Assembly (NCBI RefSeq): GCF_036014195.1 | Contig: NZ_CP107918.1 | Span: 3,162,001 to 3,226,000, forward strand | Source: Streptomyces sp. NBC_00442 | Lineage (GTDB): Bacteria > Actinomycetota > Actinomycetes > Streptomycetales > Streptomycetaceae | Direction of reading: 5' to 3' | DNA: 64,000 nucleotides | In this document: in pieces, positions 24,465-34,734 of the stretch | Position numbering within the stretch: the first letter of the stretch is position 1 | Layout of the letters: each line of letters starts with the position of its first letter | The notes under the pieces: generated by a model | Told to the model about the DNA's origin: nothing | What the model saw: the letters and a program-made list of their open reading frames with translations, nothing else | The model's database searches: none | Position numbers and translations under genes: made by a program

Positions 24465-24637
24465 CCTCCGAGCCTGTCACGGCCCTCACCCAACCGACAG
24501 GCCCGTATTGGGAGTTGGACACCTCCCCCGAGCGCCTCGACCGAGCAACTCGACCAGATCCCGCACCCGGGGCCCCACCCGGACCACCCTCGGCCCCCGG
24601 ACCCCGGACCCCGGCGTCGGACGCGATACGCGGGCGG

Positions 24638-25243
24638 TCAGCGGGCCATGATCAGGCTCATCGCCTCACTGCGCGTCGCCGGGGCGCGCAGCTGCCCCCG
24701 CACCGCCGAGGTCATGGTCTTCGCGCCGGGCTTGCGGATGCCGCGCACCGACATGCACATGTGCTCGGCCTCGATCACCACGATGGCGCCGCGCGCGTCG
24801 AGGATGCGCATCAGCGAGTCGGCGATCTGCGTGGTCAGGCGCTCCTGCACCTGCGGCCTGCGGGCGAACACGTCCACCAGGCGGGCCAGCTTCGACAGAC
24901 CGGTGATCTTGCCGGATTCGGCGGGGATGTAGCCGACGTGGGCCACGCCGTGGAACGGCAGCAGATGATGTTCACAGACCGACACGATCTCGATGTCCTT
25001 CACCAGGACCATCTCGTCGTGCCCCAGGTCGAACGTGGTCGTCAGGACGTCCTCGGGCTCCTGGCGCAGACCCGCCAGGATCTCCTTGTACGCCCGCGCC
25101 ACCCGGGCCGGCGTCTCCTTGAGGCCCTCGCGGTCCGGGTTCTCGCCGACCGCTATGAGGAGCTCGCGCACAGCGCTCTCGGCCCGCTTCTCGTCGAACT
25201 CGCCGATCTTGGCCTCGCCGTCCAGCGTCACCGGGTCGGTCAT
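24638..25243 (-). CDS. folE: GTP cyclohydrolase I
   Basis: A 201-residue enzyme that opens GTP to 7,8-dihydroneopterin triphosphate, the first step of folate synthesis. The zinc/catalytic block is [20 protein letters not shown], with C90, H92 and H93. [13 protein letters not shown] and [14 protein letters not shown] are the other family blocks. ATG 25243 has GAGGAACGAGG upstream. It follows ftsH but a strong hairpin at 25293-25327 separates the two, so folE is probably transcribed on its own. It acts with the folP/folB/folK run encoded on the other strand. Confidence 0.96.
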   Translation of the reverse strand: MTDPVTLDGEAKIGEFDEKRAESAVRELLIAVGENPDREGLKETPARVARAYKEILAGLRQEPEDVLTTTFDLGHDEMVLVKDIEIVSVCEHHLLPFHGVAHVGYIPAESGKITGLSKLARLVDVFARRPQVQERLTTQIADSLMRILDARGAIVVIEAEHMCMSVRGIRKPGAKTMTSAVRGQLRAPATRSEAMSLIMAR

Positions 25244-25292
25244 CTGTGCCTCGTTCCTCGACTGTCGTTCATGGCGCGTGGCCGGAAAACAC

Positions 25293-25327
25293 CCGCGCCC
25301 CCACAGGCTAAAACCTGGGGGGCGCGG
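25293..25327 (-). terminator. Hairpin between ftsH and folE
   Basis: Arms CCGCGCCCCCACAGG and CCTGGGGGGCGCGG pair with one bulged base and a 6-nt A-rich loop. It starts 34 bp after the ftsH stop. There is no U tract, as is usual for Streptomyces terminators. Confidence 0.7.
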
Positions 25328-25360
25328 CATGCATTCCGGGGCCGGTACGGGCCCCGTTGC

Positions 25361-27388
25361 TCAGGCCTCGGGACGGTCCTCGGGGGCCGGCAGGGCCTCC
25401 GTGGGGGTGTCCAGGGGCGCGGAGCCGTTGGCGCTCGTGGTGGCACCGTTGGTCAGGGCCAGCTCCTTCGGCGAGAGCACCGGCGGCCTCGTCGACGGCG
25501 TACGCCGCGAGGAGCCGGTCCAGGCCGGACGGGCCGGACGCTTGACGATGCCGGAGAAGACCTCGGCGATCTGCTCCTTGCTGAGGGTCTCCTTCTCCAG
25601 GAGTTCGAGAACCAGCTTGTCGAGGATGTCGCGGTTCTCGACCAGGATTTCCCAGGCCTCGTTGTGCGCCGTCTCGATGAGCTTCTTGACCTCTTCGTCG
25701 ACGAGGGCCGCGACCTCTTCCGAGTAGTCGCGCTGGTGCCCCATCTCACGGCCGAGGAACGGCTCGGTGTTGTCGCCACCGAACTTGATCGCGCCCAGAC
25801 GCTCGGTCATGCCGTACTGCGTGACCATCGCGCGAGCGGTGGACGTGGCCTTCTCGATGTCGTTGGCCGCGCCCGTCGTCGGGTCGTGGAAGACGAGCTC
25901 CTCGGCCGCGCGCCCGCCCAGCATGTAGGCCAGCTGGTCGAGCATTTCGTTGCGCGTGGTCGAGTACTTGTCCTCGTCCGGCAGGACCATGGTGTAGCCC
26001 AGGGCCCGGCCGCGCGACAGGATCGTGATCTTGTGGACCGGGTCCGAGTTGGGGGAAGCCGCGGCGACCAGGGCGTGACCGCCCTCGTGGTACGCGGTGA
26101 TCTTCTTTTCCTTCTCGGACATGATCCGCGTGCGCTTCTGCGGACCCGCCACGACACGGTCGATCGCCTCGTCCAGCGCGTGGTTGTCGACCAGCTTCTT
26201 GTCGCTGCGCGCCGTCAGGAGCGCCGCTTCGTTCAGCACGTTCGCCAGGTCGGCGCCGGTGAAGCCGGGGGTGCGCCGGGCGACGGCCGACAGGTCGACG
26301 TCCGGGGCGACCGGCTTGCCCTTCTGGTGGACCTTGAGGATCTCCAGACGGCCCTGCATGTCCGGGCGGTCGACCGCGATCTGGCGGTCGAACCGGCCGG
26401 GCCGCAGGAGGGCCGGGTCGAGGATGTCGGGCCGGTTGGTGGCGGCGATCAGGATGACGCCGCCCTTCACGTCGAAGCCGTCCATCTCGACGAGCAGCTG
26501 GTTGAGCGTCTGCTCGCGCTCGTCGTGACCGCCGCCGAGACCCGCACCGCGGTGCCGGCCCACGGCGTCGATCTCGTCGACGAAGACGATCGCCGGGGCG
26601 TTCGCCTTGGCCTGCTCGAAGAGGTCGCGGACACGCGAGGCGCCGACACCGACGAACATCTCGACGAAGTCGGAACCGGAGATCGAGTAGAAGGGAACAC
26701 CGGCCTCACCCGCGACGGCGCGGGCGAGCAGCGTCTTGCCGGTGCCGGGCGGGCCGTAGAGCAGCACGCCCTTGGGGATCTTGGCGCCGACGGCCTGGAA
26801 CTTCGCCGGCTCCTGGAGGAACTCCTTGATCTCGTGGAGTTCCTCGACCGCCTCGTCGGACCCCGCCACATCGGCGAAGGTCGTCTTCGGGGTGTCCTTG
26901 GTGATGAGCTTGGCCTTGGACTTCCCGAAGTTCATGACTCGGGAGCCGCCGCCCTGCATCTGGTTCATCAGGAACAGGAAGACCACGACGATGAGGACGA
27001 AGGGGAGCAGCGAGAGCAGGATCCCGAGGAACGGGTTCTGCTTGTCGGGCGAGACGGTGTAGCCCTTGGGGATGTCACCGGCCTTGACGCTGCCCTGCAG
27101 CTGGTCGGCGAGCGAGCTCGCCTGGATGTCCCCGATGTAGTTCGCCTGGACCTTGCTGCTGCCCTTGACCTTCTGGCCGTCCTTCAGGTCGATCTTGATG
27201 ACCTGACTGTCACCTGTGGTGATCTTGGCCTGTTCGACCTGCTTGTTGCTGATCGCCTGAACGACATCGGATGTGTCGACCGTCTTGTAGCCGCCACCCG
27301 AGCCGACGACCTGCATCAGCACGACCACGGCGAGGACGGCCAGCACGATCCACATGACCGGCCCACGGAAGTATCGCTTCACGTCCAT
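25361..27388 (-). CDS. ftsH: ATP-dependent zinc metalloprotease FtsH
   Basis: A 675-residue membrane-bound AAA+ protease that degrades misassembled membrane proteins and short-lived regulators. Two membrane segments (residues 12-28 and 121-141) flank a periplasmic loop. Walker A is GPPGTGKT (212-219), Walker B is IVFVDEID (267-274), the second region of homology includes RPGRFDRQ (329-336), and the zinc site is HEGGH (434-438). The C-terminal tail is Pro/Ala-rich and not conserved. ATG 27388 ([15 protein letters not shown]) has GGAGG upstream. It follows hpt in the tilS-hpt-ftsH arrangement found in many bacteria. Confidence 0.97.
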   Translation of the reverse strand: MDVKRYFRGPVMWIVLAVLAVVVLMQVVGSGGGYKTVDTSDVVQAISNKQVEQAKITTGDSQVIKIDLKDGQKVKGSSKVQANYIGDIQASSLADQLQGSVKAGDIPKGYTVSPDKQNPFLGILLSLLPFVLIVVVFLFLMNQMQGGGSRVMNFGKSKAKLITKDTPKTTFADVAGSDEAVEELHEIKEFLQEPAKFQAVGAKIPKGVLLYGPPGTGKTLLARAVAGEAGVPFYSISGSDFVEMFVGVGASRVRDLFEQAKANAPAIVFVDEIDAVGRHRGAGLGGGHDEREQTLNQLLVEMDGFDVKGGVILIAATNRPDILDPALLRPGRFDRQIAVDRPDMQGRLEILKVHQKGKPVAPDVDLSAVARRTPGFTGADLANVLNEAALLTARSDKKLVDNHALDEAIDRVVAGPQKRTRIMSEKEKKITAYHEGGHALVAAASPNSDPVHKITILSRGRALGYTMVLPDEDKYSTTRNEMLDQLAYMLGGRAAEELVFHDPTTGAANDIEKATSTARAMVTQYGMTERLGAIKFGGDNTEPFLGREMGHQRDYSEEVAALVDEEVKKLIETAHNEAWEILVENRDILDKLVLELLEKETLSKEQIAEVFSGIVKRPARPAWTGSSRRTPSTRPPVLSPKELALTNGATTSANGSAPLDTPTEALPAPEDRPEA

Positions 27389-27591
27389 CCATACGGAGCG
27401 AGAACGCCCCGTCCCTCCTGCCCGTAGGTAAATGCTGCTGTGACTGTGACTAAGACTGTGTGTAAAGACTGTTCTTCGGACGGTACCCCAGCATTGTCAC
27501 CCGTGGTCGCACGGTACGGCTGACAAAGGGCCCTTCCCCTGCTCCAACGGAGCGGGACGGGCTGTGGTTCCCCGAAACGGAACGGGTTGCC

Positions 27592-28146
27592 TCAGCCGCC
27601 GTACACGTGCGGCGCGAGCGTCCCGACAAAGGGGAGATTGCGGTACTTCTCGGCATAGTCGAGGCCGTAGCCCACGACGAATTCATTCGGAATGTCGAAA
27701 CCGATCCACTTCACGTCGATCGCGACCTTTGCGGCATCCGGCTTACGGAGCAGCGTGCACACCTCCAGGGAGGCGGGCTCGCGCGAGCCGAGGTTGGACA
27801 GGAGCCACGACAGGGTCAGGCCCGAGTCGATGATGTCCTCGACGATCAGGACGTGCTTGCCCTTGATGTCGGTGTCGAGGTCCTTGAGGATCCGCACGAC
27901 GCCGGAGGACTGGGTGCCCGCACCGTACGAGGAGACGGCCATCCAGTCCATGGTGACCGGGGTGGACAGCGCGCGGGCCAGATCCGCCATGACCATGACG
28001 GCGCCCTTGAGGACACCGACGAGGAGCAGGTCCTTGCCCGCGTACTCCGCGTCGATCTTCCCGGCCAGCTCCGCCAGCTTCGCGTCGATCTCTTCCTTGG
28101 TGATGAGCACCGACTGGAGGTCGGTGCCCATGTCCTTCTCGTTCAC
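27592..28146 (-). CDS. hpt: Hypoxanthine (guanine) phosphoribosyltransferase
   Basis: A 184-residue purine-salvage enzyme that makes IMP/GMP from base and PRPP. The PRPP-binding motif is [14 protein letters not shown] with E103-D104, and the C-terminal block [15 protein letters not shown] is typical. The start is ambiguous: GTG 28146 ([11 protein letters not shown]) or ATG 28131 ([10 protein letters not shown]). Neither has an ideal ribosome-binding site. It lies 59 bp after tilS and about 200 bp before ftsH, the classical order. Confidence 0.95.
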   Translation of the reverse strand: MNEKDMGTDLQSVLITKEEIDAKLAELAGKIDAEYAGKDLLLVGVLKGAVMVMADLARALSTPVTMDWMAVSSYGAGTQSSGVVRILKDLDTDIKGKHVLIVEDIIDSGLTLSWLLSNLGSREPASLEVCTLLRKPDAAKVAIDVKWIGFDIPNEFVVGYGLDYAEKYRNLPFVGTLAPHVYGG

Positions 28147-28205
28147 CCGGGCCGCTTTCTTGGGGGTTTCTGTTGTCGTGCGCGAGCCGAGTTACGTGCG
28201 TGGGC

Positions 28206-29273
28206 TCAGCTCTGCCGAATGACCAGTCTGCCACCCTGCCGACGCGCGACGACGCGGCCCGGGAGATTGATGGCCCGCTGACCGCGCCAGCTGGTGATCA
28301 GCTTGTCGATCTCCTCCACATGGCGGGCGAAGAGTGAGCCGGCGGGCGAACCCGCCCCGATGACCTCGCGGCGCACGATCCGGCGCCGCACGGCGGGCGG
28401 CAGAGCGAAGAGCTTCGCGCAGTCCAGGAGCCCCGCGTCGTCCCGCACGGAGGCGTCGGCCTGGAGGGCCCAGGCGTCCAGGGCGTCGGCGTCGTCACGC
28501 GAGAGCTGGGCGGTGCGGGCGAGCGCCTCGACGACGCCCTTGCCGAGCGCCTTCTCCAGGGCGGGCAGGCCCTCCTGGCGCAGCCGGGAGCGGGTGTAGG
28601 CGGGGTCGGCGTTGTGCGGATCGTCCCAGACGGGCAGCGACTGGACCATGCAGGCCTTGCGCGCGGTCTGGCGGTCGAGCTCCAGGAAGGGGCGCCGGTA
28701 GCGGCCCGCCGCCCCCGAGACGGCGGCCATGCCGGACAGGGAGCGCGTGCCGGAGCCGCGGGCGAGGCCGAGCAGGACGGTCTCGGCCTGGTCGTCACGG
28801 GTGTGCCCGAGCAGGATCGCGGCGGCGCCGTGCCGCTCGGCGGCGGCGTCCAGGGCGGCGTAGCGGGCGTCGCGGGCGGCGGCCTCGGGGCCTCCCTCGC
28901 GGCCCACGCGCACGGCGACGGACTCGGCGGGTTCCAGGCCGAGGCCGGTCATGCGGGAGACGACCTCGGCGGCGCGCAGGTCCGAGCCGTGCTGGAGGCC
29001 GTGGTCGACGGTGATGCCGCCGGCGCGCAGCGAGAGCTTGCGGGACTCGAAGGCGAGGGCGGAGGCGAGCGCCATGGAATCGGCGCCGCCCGAGCAGGCC
29101 ACGAGCACGAGGGGCTCGGGCGCGGTGCGAACGCCTGCGCCCCGACCGGCGGGGGCCCCCGCGGTCACGGCCGTCTCGGCGCTCTGGTGGTCGCGGGAGT
29201 GTTCGTTCAGTACGTCGTGGAGTACGCGGCGAACCGCCAGGCGTATCGCTGCGACCGCAGGATGGGGACCCAT
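28206..29273 (-). CDS. tilS: tRNA(Ile)-lysidine synthetase
   Basis: A 355-residue PP-loop ATPase that converts C34 of tRNA(Ile)-CAU to lysidine so that it reads AUA. The PP-loop is SGGADS (residues 61-66), and [15 protein letters not shown] is the family block. The protein ends soon after the central domain ([15 protein letters not shown]) and lacks the long C-terminal domain of E. coli TilS, as usual in actinobacteria. The first 50 residues are an unusual Ala/Arg-rich extension. ATG 29273 ([18 protein letters not shown]) matches the conserved start. Confidence 0.95.
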   Translation of the reverse strand: MGPHPAVAAIRLAVRRVLHDVLNEHSRDHQSAETAVTAGAPAGRGAGVRTAPEPLVLVACSGGADSMALASALAFESRKLSLRAGGITVDHGLQHGSDLRAAEVVSRMTGLGLEPAESVAVRVGREGGPEAAARDARYAALDAAAERHGAAAILLGHTRDDQAETVLLGLARGSGTRSLSGMAAVSGAAGRYRRPFLELDRQTARKACMVQSLPVWDDPHNADPAYTRSRLRQEGLPALEKALGKGVVEALARTAQLSRDDADALDAWALQADASVRDDAGLLDCAKLFALPPAVRRRIVRREVIGAGSPAGSLFARHVEEIDKLITSWRGQRAINLPGRVVARRQGGRLVIRQS

Positions 29274-29459
29274 GTCCGGTGCCCTTCGGTGAAGTTGGGG
29301 GTGCCTCTGGCGCGGAGAGGATGCGGGGGATCAGGAGGAGCAGGAGGGCCGTTCAGTCACACAGAGTGCGTAGATGGTGACAGAACAGAGCCGTTACCCG
29401 AGCATTGCACGCCTACCCATGCCCCACGGTCCCTCGGATGGGTGATTCCCGCGTTGACA

Positions 29460-29474
29460 CCCGCCACCGGCGGG
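29460..29474 (-). terminator. Short hairpin after the DUF2342 metalloprotease gene
   Basis: CCCGCC and GGCGGG pair across a 3-nt loop, 9 bp after the stop codon. It is a weak terminator candidate before tilS. Confidence 0.35.
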
Positions 29475-29482
29475 CCTTCAGG

Positions 29483-30622
29483 TCAGGAGTCCGCCTTGCG
29501 GTGCACGCGCGCGACCCACTCCGCCGGCTTGGCGATCTCGGCCTTCGTCGGAAGGGTGTTCGGAGAAGTCCACACGCGATTGAAGCCGTCCATGCCGACC
29601 TCCTCCACCACGGCGCGCACGAAGCGCTCGCCGTCGCGGTACTGGCGCAGCTTGGCGTCCAGGCCGAGGAGCTTGCGCAGCGCCACGTCGAGCCGGGATG
29701 CGCCCTTGGCCCTGCGCTCCTTGAACTTCTCGCGGATCTCCGCCACCGAGGGCACGACCTGCGGCCCGACCCCGTCCATCACGTAGTCGGCGTGCCCCTC
29801 CAGGAGGGACATCACGGCGGTGAGCCGGCCGAGGATCTCGCGCTGTTCCGGGGTCTGCACCAGCTCGACGAGGGAGCGCCCCCCGTCGTCCTCCTCGCCC
29901 TCGGGCCGGCCGCCGGCCAGGGACTGGGCCGCGTCGCGCAGCCGCTCCAGGACGGTCATGGGGTCGACCTCGGTGGCGCCGAGGAACGACTGGATCTCGC
30001 TCTCCAGGTGGTCGCGCAGCCACGGCACGGCCGTGAACTGGGTGCGGTGGGTCTCCTCGTGGAGGCAGACCCAGAGCCTGAAGTCGTGCGGGGGGACGTC
30101 GAGTTCGCGCTCCACGTGCACGATGTTGGGCGCCACGAGCAGCAGCCGTCCGCCGCCGCCGGGCCCGGCCGGCAGGTCCCGGCTCGCGGGCGCGAAGGTC
30201 TCGTACTGCCCGAGGACCCGTGAGGACAGGAAGCTCAGGAGCATGCCGAGCTCGACGCCGGTGACCTTGCCGCCGACCGCGCCGAACACGGCGCCCGCGG
30301 GGGTGCTGCCGCGGCGCTCCTGCATCTTGTCGAGCAGGGGCCGCAGGACCTCGCGGAAGCCGGCCACGTTGGCCTTCACCCATCCGGCCCGGTCCACGAC
30401 CAGGACCGGGGTGTCCTCCGGTTCGACGCCCTCCGGGATCATCCGGGTGAACGTCCGTACGTGTTCTTCGGCGGCCTTGGCGTGCCGACGGAGCTCGGCG
30501 ACGATCTCTCGCGCCTCGTCACGGCTCACGTCGGGGCCCGGCCGCACCAGTCGGGTCGCGGTCGCGACCGCGAGGTTCCAGTCGACCATCCCAGAGGTAC
30601 CTGCACCGCCGATGCCAGTCAT
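29483..30622 (-). CDS. DUF2342 zinc-dependent metalloprotease-like protein
   Basis: A 379-residue protein of the actinobacterial DUF2342 family (sometimes labelled coenzyme F420 biosynthesis-associated). It has an HExxH motif, LHEETHRTQF with H188, E189 and H192, in a mostly helical fold. The conserved place between dacB and tilS matches Rv3626c in M. tuberculosis, from memory. ATG 30622 has no Shine-Dalgarno sequence; TACGGT lies 6 nt upstream, so a leaderless message is likely. Protease activity and substrate have not been inferred here; the F420 link comes only from family naming. Confidence 0.87.
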   Translation of the reverse strand: MTGIGGAGTSGMVDWNLAVATATRLVRPGPDVSRDEAREIVAELRRHAKAAEEHVRTFTRMIPEGVEPEDTPVLVVDRAGWVKANVAGFREVLRPLLDKMQERRGSTPAGAVFGAVGGKVTGVELGMLLSFLSSRVLGQYETFAPASRDLPAGPGGGGRLLLVAPNIVHVERELDVPPHDFRLWVCLHEETHRTQFTAVPWLRDHLESEIQSFLGATEVDPMTVLERLRDAAQSLAGGRPEGEEDDGGRSLVELVQTPEQREILGRLTAVMSLLEGHADYVMDGVGPQVVPSVAEIREKFKERRAKGASRLDVALRKLLGLDAKLRQYRDGERFVRAVVEEVGMDGFNRVWTSPNTLPTKAEIAKPAEWVARVHRKADS

Positions 30623-30628
30623 GCGTCA

Positions 30629-30634
30629 ACCGTA
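30629..30634 (-). promoter_or_regulatory. -10 hexamer TACGGT, leaderless start of the DUF2342 gene
   Basis: TACGGT on the minus strand ends 6 nt before the ATG; no ribosome-binding site is present. Confidence 0.5.
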
Positions 30635-30671
30635 CGTTGTCGTCCCCGCAAGGGAACCCGGTCGGCGAAGG

Positions 30672-32111
30672 TCAGTGCGCCGTGAGCCGCGTGGCGAGCC
30701 GGTCGAGGGCCCGCTGCGCGGGCGCCGGGTCCGCGCCGGGCGTGCCCGCCGAAAGGAACGCGAACGCCAGGAGGTGGCCGCTCGCGTCCACGACGGTGCC
30801 CGCCAGGGTGTTGACCCCGGCGCCGCCGAGCGTGCCGGTCTTCGCCCTGACCAGGCCGGTCGCCGCGGACGTCGCGCCGTAGCGGGTGCTGAGGGTGCCG
30901 GTGAAGCCGGCGACGGGCAGGCCGGTGAGGATCGGCCGCAGTTCGGGGTGGGCCGGTCCTGCGGCGTCGGCGAGGAGCCGGGTGAGCAGGCGCGCGGTGA
31001 CCCTGTCGGCGCGATTGAGCCCGCTGCCGTCGGTGAACACGCTTCCGGCGGAAGGGAGTCGGGCCTTTTCGAGCTGGGCGGCCACGGCCGCGGCGCCGCC
31101 CTCGAAGCTCGCGGGCTTCCCGGTGGCGATCGCGGTCTGCCGGGCGAGGGCCTCCGCGATGTCGTTGTCGCTCTCGGTCAGCATCCGCTCGACGACCTCG
31201 GTCAGCGGCGCGGAGCTCGTGCTCGCCAGCACGGTGGCGCCCGCCGGCCGGCCGCCCGCGACCGGGTCGTCCGCCCGCACCCCGCGGTCCCGCAGCAGCC
31301 GGGCGAAGGCCCGCGCGGTGTCGCCCGCCGGGTCCGCGGTGCGCGCGCCGGGCCCGCTCTCCTCGGCGTCGGACGAGCCGGAAGCGCCGGATGAGCCGGA
31401 GGGGACCTGCGTACGCCCCTCGTCCGTCATCAGGGCGACGACCGGCGCGAGGTTCTCGTTCGGCCCGATCGGATGCACCGCGGTCCCGCTGAACAGCGAG
31501 GCGTCGTAGGTCAGACGTACGTGGTCGAGGGCGCGGGCCCGCAGCGCGCGGGCGGTGTCGTCGGCGAGCGCGGCCAGGCGCGCCCGGTCGAGGGTCGGGT
31601 CGCCGCCCCCGACGAGGGTCAGCGCCGAACCGTCGGCCGACGCCGCCACGGCGGTGGTGAAGCGGTGGTCGGCCGGGAGTGCGGTGAGGACCGCGGTCGC
31701 CGTCGCGATCTTGATCGTCGACGCCGGAGTCATCGCGACGTCCGCGCGGGAGGCGTACACCTCACGGCCGGTGGCGGTGTCGAGGACCGAGGCCGCCGGA
31801 TGCGGGCCGAGCGCGGGGTCGGCCAGCAGCGGGGCGAGGGCGGCCGGAAGGGCGGCCGTGACCGGCGCGTCCCCGGCCGCGCCGAGCGCGGCGAGCACGC
31901 TGGGCGCGCTCGGGGCCGGAGCCGGAGCGTCCGGATCCGCGGGGCGCTGGTGATGTGCGCCACCCCTGGCGTCCCGCGATGCGGCCCGTGCGCGCTCGGC
32001 CGTACGCTGACCTGAGTCCCACGGTCCCGCCAGGGCCACGGCCCCGGTCGCCAGTGCCAGGCCGACCGCCGCCGCACCCGCTGTGAGCTGCCATGTCTTG
32101 GGTCCCGGCAC
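30672..32111 (-). CDS. dacB: D-alanyl-D-alanine carboxypeptidase/endopeptidase (PBP4 type)
   Basis: A 479-residue class C penicillin-binding protein that trims peptidoglycan cross-links. The three active-site motifs are present: STIK (S131-K134), SDN in TESDNDIAEAL, and KTG in RAKTGTLGGAG. An N-terminal hydrophobic segment (residues 9-30) exports or anchors the protein, and an Ala/Pro linker follows. GTG 32111 was chosen because GAAAGGGG lies about ten bases upstream; an in-frame GTG at 32156 would add 15 residues but has no ribosome-binding site. It is divergent from ppa and upstream of the DUF2342, tilS and hpt genes. Confidence 0.93.
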   Translation of the reverse strand: MPGPKTWQLTAGAAAVGLALATGAVALAGPWDSGQRTAERARAASRDARGGAHHQRPADPDAPAPAPSAPSVLAALGAAGDAPVTAALPAALAPLLADPALGPHPAASVLDTATGREVYASRADVAMTPASTIKIATATAVLTALPADHRFTTAVAASADGSALTLVGGGDPTLDRARLAALADDTARALRARALDHVRLTYDASLFSGTAVHPIGPNENLAPVVALMTDEGRTQVPSGSSGASGSSDAEESGPGARTADPAGDTARAFARLLRDRGVRADDPVAGGRPAGATVLASTSSAPLTEVVERMLTESDNDIAEALARQTAIATGKPASFEGGAAAVAAQLEKARLPSAGSVFTDGSGLNRADRVTARLLTRLLADAAGPAHPELRPILTGLPVAGFTGTLSTRYGATSAATGLVRAKTGTLGGAGVNTLAGTVVDASGHLLAFAFLSAGTPGADPAPAQRALDRLATRLTAH

Positions 32112-32244
32112 CGAGGACCAGCCCCTTTCGCGATCACACACCTGCGTGAGGGACACTTAATCACCAGAACTGCGTCCCGCCGCGAACATGGCGGTCGACG
32201 CAGGCCCGTCCGATGCATGTGCTGATCATGGAGGAGAGCCACCC

Positions 32245-32739
32245 GTGGAGTTCGACGTCACCATCGAGATCCCGAAGGGATCGCGGAACAAGTACGAGGT
32301 CGACCACGAGACCGGCCGGATCCGTCTGGACCGTCGACTCTTCACCTCGACCAGCTACCCGGCCGACTACGGCTTCGTCGAGAACACCCTCGGCGAGGAC
32401 GGCGACCCGCTGGACGCCCTGGTCCTGCTCGACGAGCCGACCTTCCCGGGCTGCGTCATCAAGTGCCGCGCGATCGGCATGTTCCGGATGACCGACGAGG
32501 CCGGCGGCGACGACAAGCTGCTGTGCGTCCCGGCGTCCGACCCGCGCGTCGAGCACCTGCGCGACATCCACCACGTCTCCGAGTTCGACCGCCTGGAGAT
32601 CCAGCACTTCTTCGAGGTCTACAAGGACCTGGAGCCCGGCAAGTCCGTCGAGGGCGCCGACTGGGTCGGCCGTGTCGAGGCCGAGGCCGAGGTCGAGGCC
32701 TCGTACAAGCGCCTCGAGGCGCAGGGCGGCGCGCACTGA
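32245..32739 (+). CDS. ppa: Inorganic pyrophosphatase (family I)
   Basis: A 164-residue soluble enzyme that hydrolyses pyrophosphate and pulls biosynthetic reactions forward. The family signature is [12 protein letters not shown] with the metal-binding aspartates, and [15 protein letters not shown] precedes it. GTG 32245 has GGAGGAG seven bases upstream, so the 19 upstream in-frame codons are not coding. It is divergent from dacB with about 130 bp between starts. A perfect 14-bp hairpin follows its stop. Confidence 0.97.
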   Translation: MEFDVTIEIPKGSRNKYEVDHETGRIRLDRRLFTSTSYPADYGFVENTLGEDGDPLDALVLLDEPTFPGCVIKCRAIGMFRMTDEAGGDDKLLCVPASDPRVEHLRDIHHVSEFDRLEIQHFFEVYKDLEPGKSVEGADWVGRVEAEAEVEASYKRLEAQGGAH

Positions 32740-32760
32740 CGCGCGTTTCTCCGTAGCGAA

Positions 32761-32791
32761 CGGGCGGCGCACCCTCGGGGTGCGCCGCCCG
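32761..32791 (+). terminator. Strong hairpin terminator of ppa
   Basis: CGGGCGGCGCACCC and GGGTGCGCCGCCCG form a perfect 14-bp stem with a 3-nt loop (TCG), 21 bp after the stop codon. No U tract follows. Confidence 0.75.
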
Positions 32792-32893
32792 TCGTCGTGC
32801 GGGCGCGTCCCCCGTCGTCGTGCGGGCGCGTCCCCCGTCGTCGTGCGGGCGCGTCCCCCGTCGTCGTGCGGGTGTGTCCCCGTCGTCCTGCGG
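32791..32893 (+). repeat. Tandem 23-bp repeat, four units plus a partial
   Basis: Units of 23 bp containing GTCGTCGTGCGGGCGCGTCC start at 32791, 32814, 32837 and 32860, with a degenerate fifth at 32882. The first unit begins on the last base of the ppa terminator stem. The array lies in the leader of the ThrE-type gene. Perfect identity of the first three units suggests recent slippage. Confidence 0.8.
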
Positions 32894-33016
32894 CCGCCCG
32901 CGCGGGGGTTGTTCACGGGGGTGGTTCACGGCGGGCCGCCCCTTGTCGTGCCACCTCATGTCGCCCCACATACTGGGCACACGCACCCGAAGTGGCTGGA
33001 GGGAGGCAGGGGACCA

Positions 33017-34669
33017 GTGGTGTCCGAGCAGCACGACACGGTCGAGGACCGCAAACCGCAGTCCGACGAGGCACGCAGCGCCTTCGCGCCCCCCGAGGGC
33101 GTGGAGCAGCCGCAGGTGCCCGAGGAGGACTCGCCGACATCGGAGTTCGCACTGCCCGCCGGCCTCGCCACGCCGGTCGTCGAGTCGCCCGCCGAGCAGC
33201 CGGCCTCCGCGTTCACCACCCCGAGCGCGTACACGGCCCGTGAGACGCCCAACCCGATGACCACTACCGGCTCCATGCCGTTGGTACGCCTCTCCAAGGA
33301 CGCGCCCTGGCAGGACCGGATGCGCACCATGCTGCGGATGCCGGTCGGCGACCGGCCGGTCGCCGAGCCGATCCAGAAGCACGACGACGCTGGCCCGGCG
33401 GTCCCCCGCGTGCTCGACCTGACGCTGCGTATCGGCGAGCTGCTGCTCGCGGGCGGCGAGGGCGCCGAGGACGTCGAGGCGGCGATGTTCGCGATCTGCC
33501 GCAGCTACGGCCTGGACCGCAGCGAGCCCACGGTCACCTTCACGATGCTCGGCATCACCTACCAGCCGTCCCTCGTGGACGACCCGGTGACGGCCAACCG
33601 CACGGTGCGCCGCCGCGGCACCGACTACACCCGTCTGGCCGCGGTGCACCGACTGGTCACGGACATGACCAGCGAGGACCACGAGGTCTCCCTCGAAGAG
33701 GCCTACCGGCGCCTGGCGGAGATCCGCCGAAACCGCCACCCCTACCCCGGCTGGGCCCTGACCACCGCCTGCGGGCTGCTCGCCGGAGCGGCCTCCGTCC
33801 TGCTCGGCGGCGGCATCACGGTGTTCCTGGTGGCGGCGGTCGGCGCGGTGCTCGGCGACCGGCTCGCCTGGCTGTGCGCGTCGCGTGGGCTGCCGGAGTT
33901 CTACCAGTTCGTGGTGGCCGCGATGCCGCCCGCCGCGATGGGTGTGGCGCTCAGCCTGCTCCAGTGGGAACTCAGCTCGTCCGCGGTCATCACCGGTGGC
34001 CTGTTCGCCCTGATTCCGGGGCGGGCCCTGGTGGCGGCCGTCCAGGACGGTCTCACCGGCTTCTACGTCACCGCGGCGGCCCGGCTGCTCGAAGTCGGGT
34101 ACTTCTTCGTCGCGATCGTCGTCGGCGTCCTGACCGTCCTGTACGGCGGGCTGCAGATCCACGCCAAGCTCAACCCCGAGGGCACCTTCCAGCCGACCGA
34201 CCGGCCGATCCTTCAGACCCTCGCGTCGATCGTGCTGTGCCTGACCTTCGCGGTGCTGCTCCAGCAGGACCGCTCCACCGTGCTGATCGTGGCCGCGAAC
34301 GGCGGCGTCGCCTGGGTGGTGTACGCCGCGATCGCGGTCACCGCGAAGGGCTCGCCGATCATGGCGACGGCCGTCGCGGCCGGCCTGGTCGGCCTGTTCG
34401 GGCAGCTGCTCTCGCGGTACTGGAACACCTCGGCGCTGCTGTACGTGACCGCCGCGATCGGCCCGCTGCTGCCCGGTAGCGCCACGTACTTCGGGGTCCT
34501 GTCCATCGCGCAGAACCACCTGAACACGGGCGTCGCCTCGCTCGCCAAGGCCATCGCGCTCGCCCTGGCCATCGCGATCGGCGTGAACCTCGGAAACGAG
34601 ATCGCCCGACTCTTCCTGCGCTCCCCAGGACCGGGCCGCGCCGCGGCCAAGCGCACCCGCGGCTTCTGA
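33017..34669 (+). CDS. Threonine/serine exporter (ThrE) family protein
   Basis: A 550-residue protein. A 130-residue hydrophilic, Glu/Pro-rich N-terminus is followed by the ThrE N-domain (LDLTLRIGELLLAGGEGAED) and about ten membrane segments from residue 250 on. ThrE exports L-threonine and L-serine in Corynebacterium. GTG 33017 was chosen behind GGAGGCAGGGG; GTG 33020 directly after it is equally possible. It is preceded by the 23-bp tandem array and is convergent with the DedA gene; the last 65 bp between them hold three copies of CAGCGCTTG. Confidence 0.88.
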   Translation: MVSEQHDTVEDRKPQSDEARSAFAPPEGVEQPQVPEEDSPTSEFALPAGLATPVVESPAEQPASAFTTPSAYTARETPNPMTTTGSMPLVRLSKDAPWQDRMRTMLRMPVGDRPVAEPIQKHDDAGPAVPRVLDLTLRIGELLLAGGEGAEDVEAAMFAICRSYGLDRSEPTVTFTMLGITYQPSLVDDPVTANRTVRRRGTDYTRLAAVHRLVTDMTSEDHEVSLEEAYRRLAEIRRNRHPYPGWALTTACGLLAGAASVLLGGGITVFLVAAVGAVLGDRLAWLCASRGLPEFYQFVVAAMPPAAMGVALSLLQWELSSSAVITGGLFALIPGRALVAAVQDGLTGFYVTAAARLLEVGYFFVAIVVGVLTVLYGGLQIHAKLNPEGTFQPTDRPILQTLASIVLCLTFAVLLQQDRSTVLIVAANGGVAWVVYAAIAVTAKGSPIMATAVAAGLVGLFGQLLSRYWNTSALLYVTAAIGPLLPGSATYFGVLSIAQNHLNTGVASLAKAIALALAIAIGVNLGNEIARLFLRSPGPGRAAAKRTRGF

Positions 34670-34734
34670 CGCCGGGCGCTCGGCCCGGCGTTCAGCGCTT
34701 GGTATTCAGCGCTTGACGCTCGGCTGCTTCGCGC

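Noticed and set aside
24410..27427. Very long open frame opposite folE and ftsH
   Set aside because: Antisense frames are open across high-GC3 genes; the translation is low-complexity and the minus-strand genes are unambiguous.
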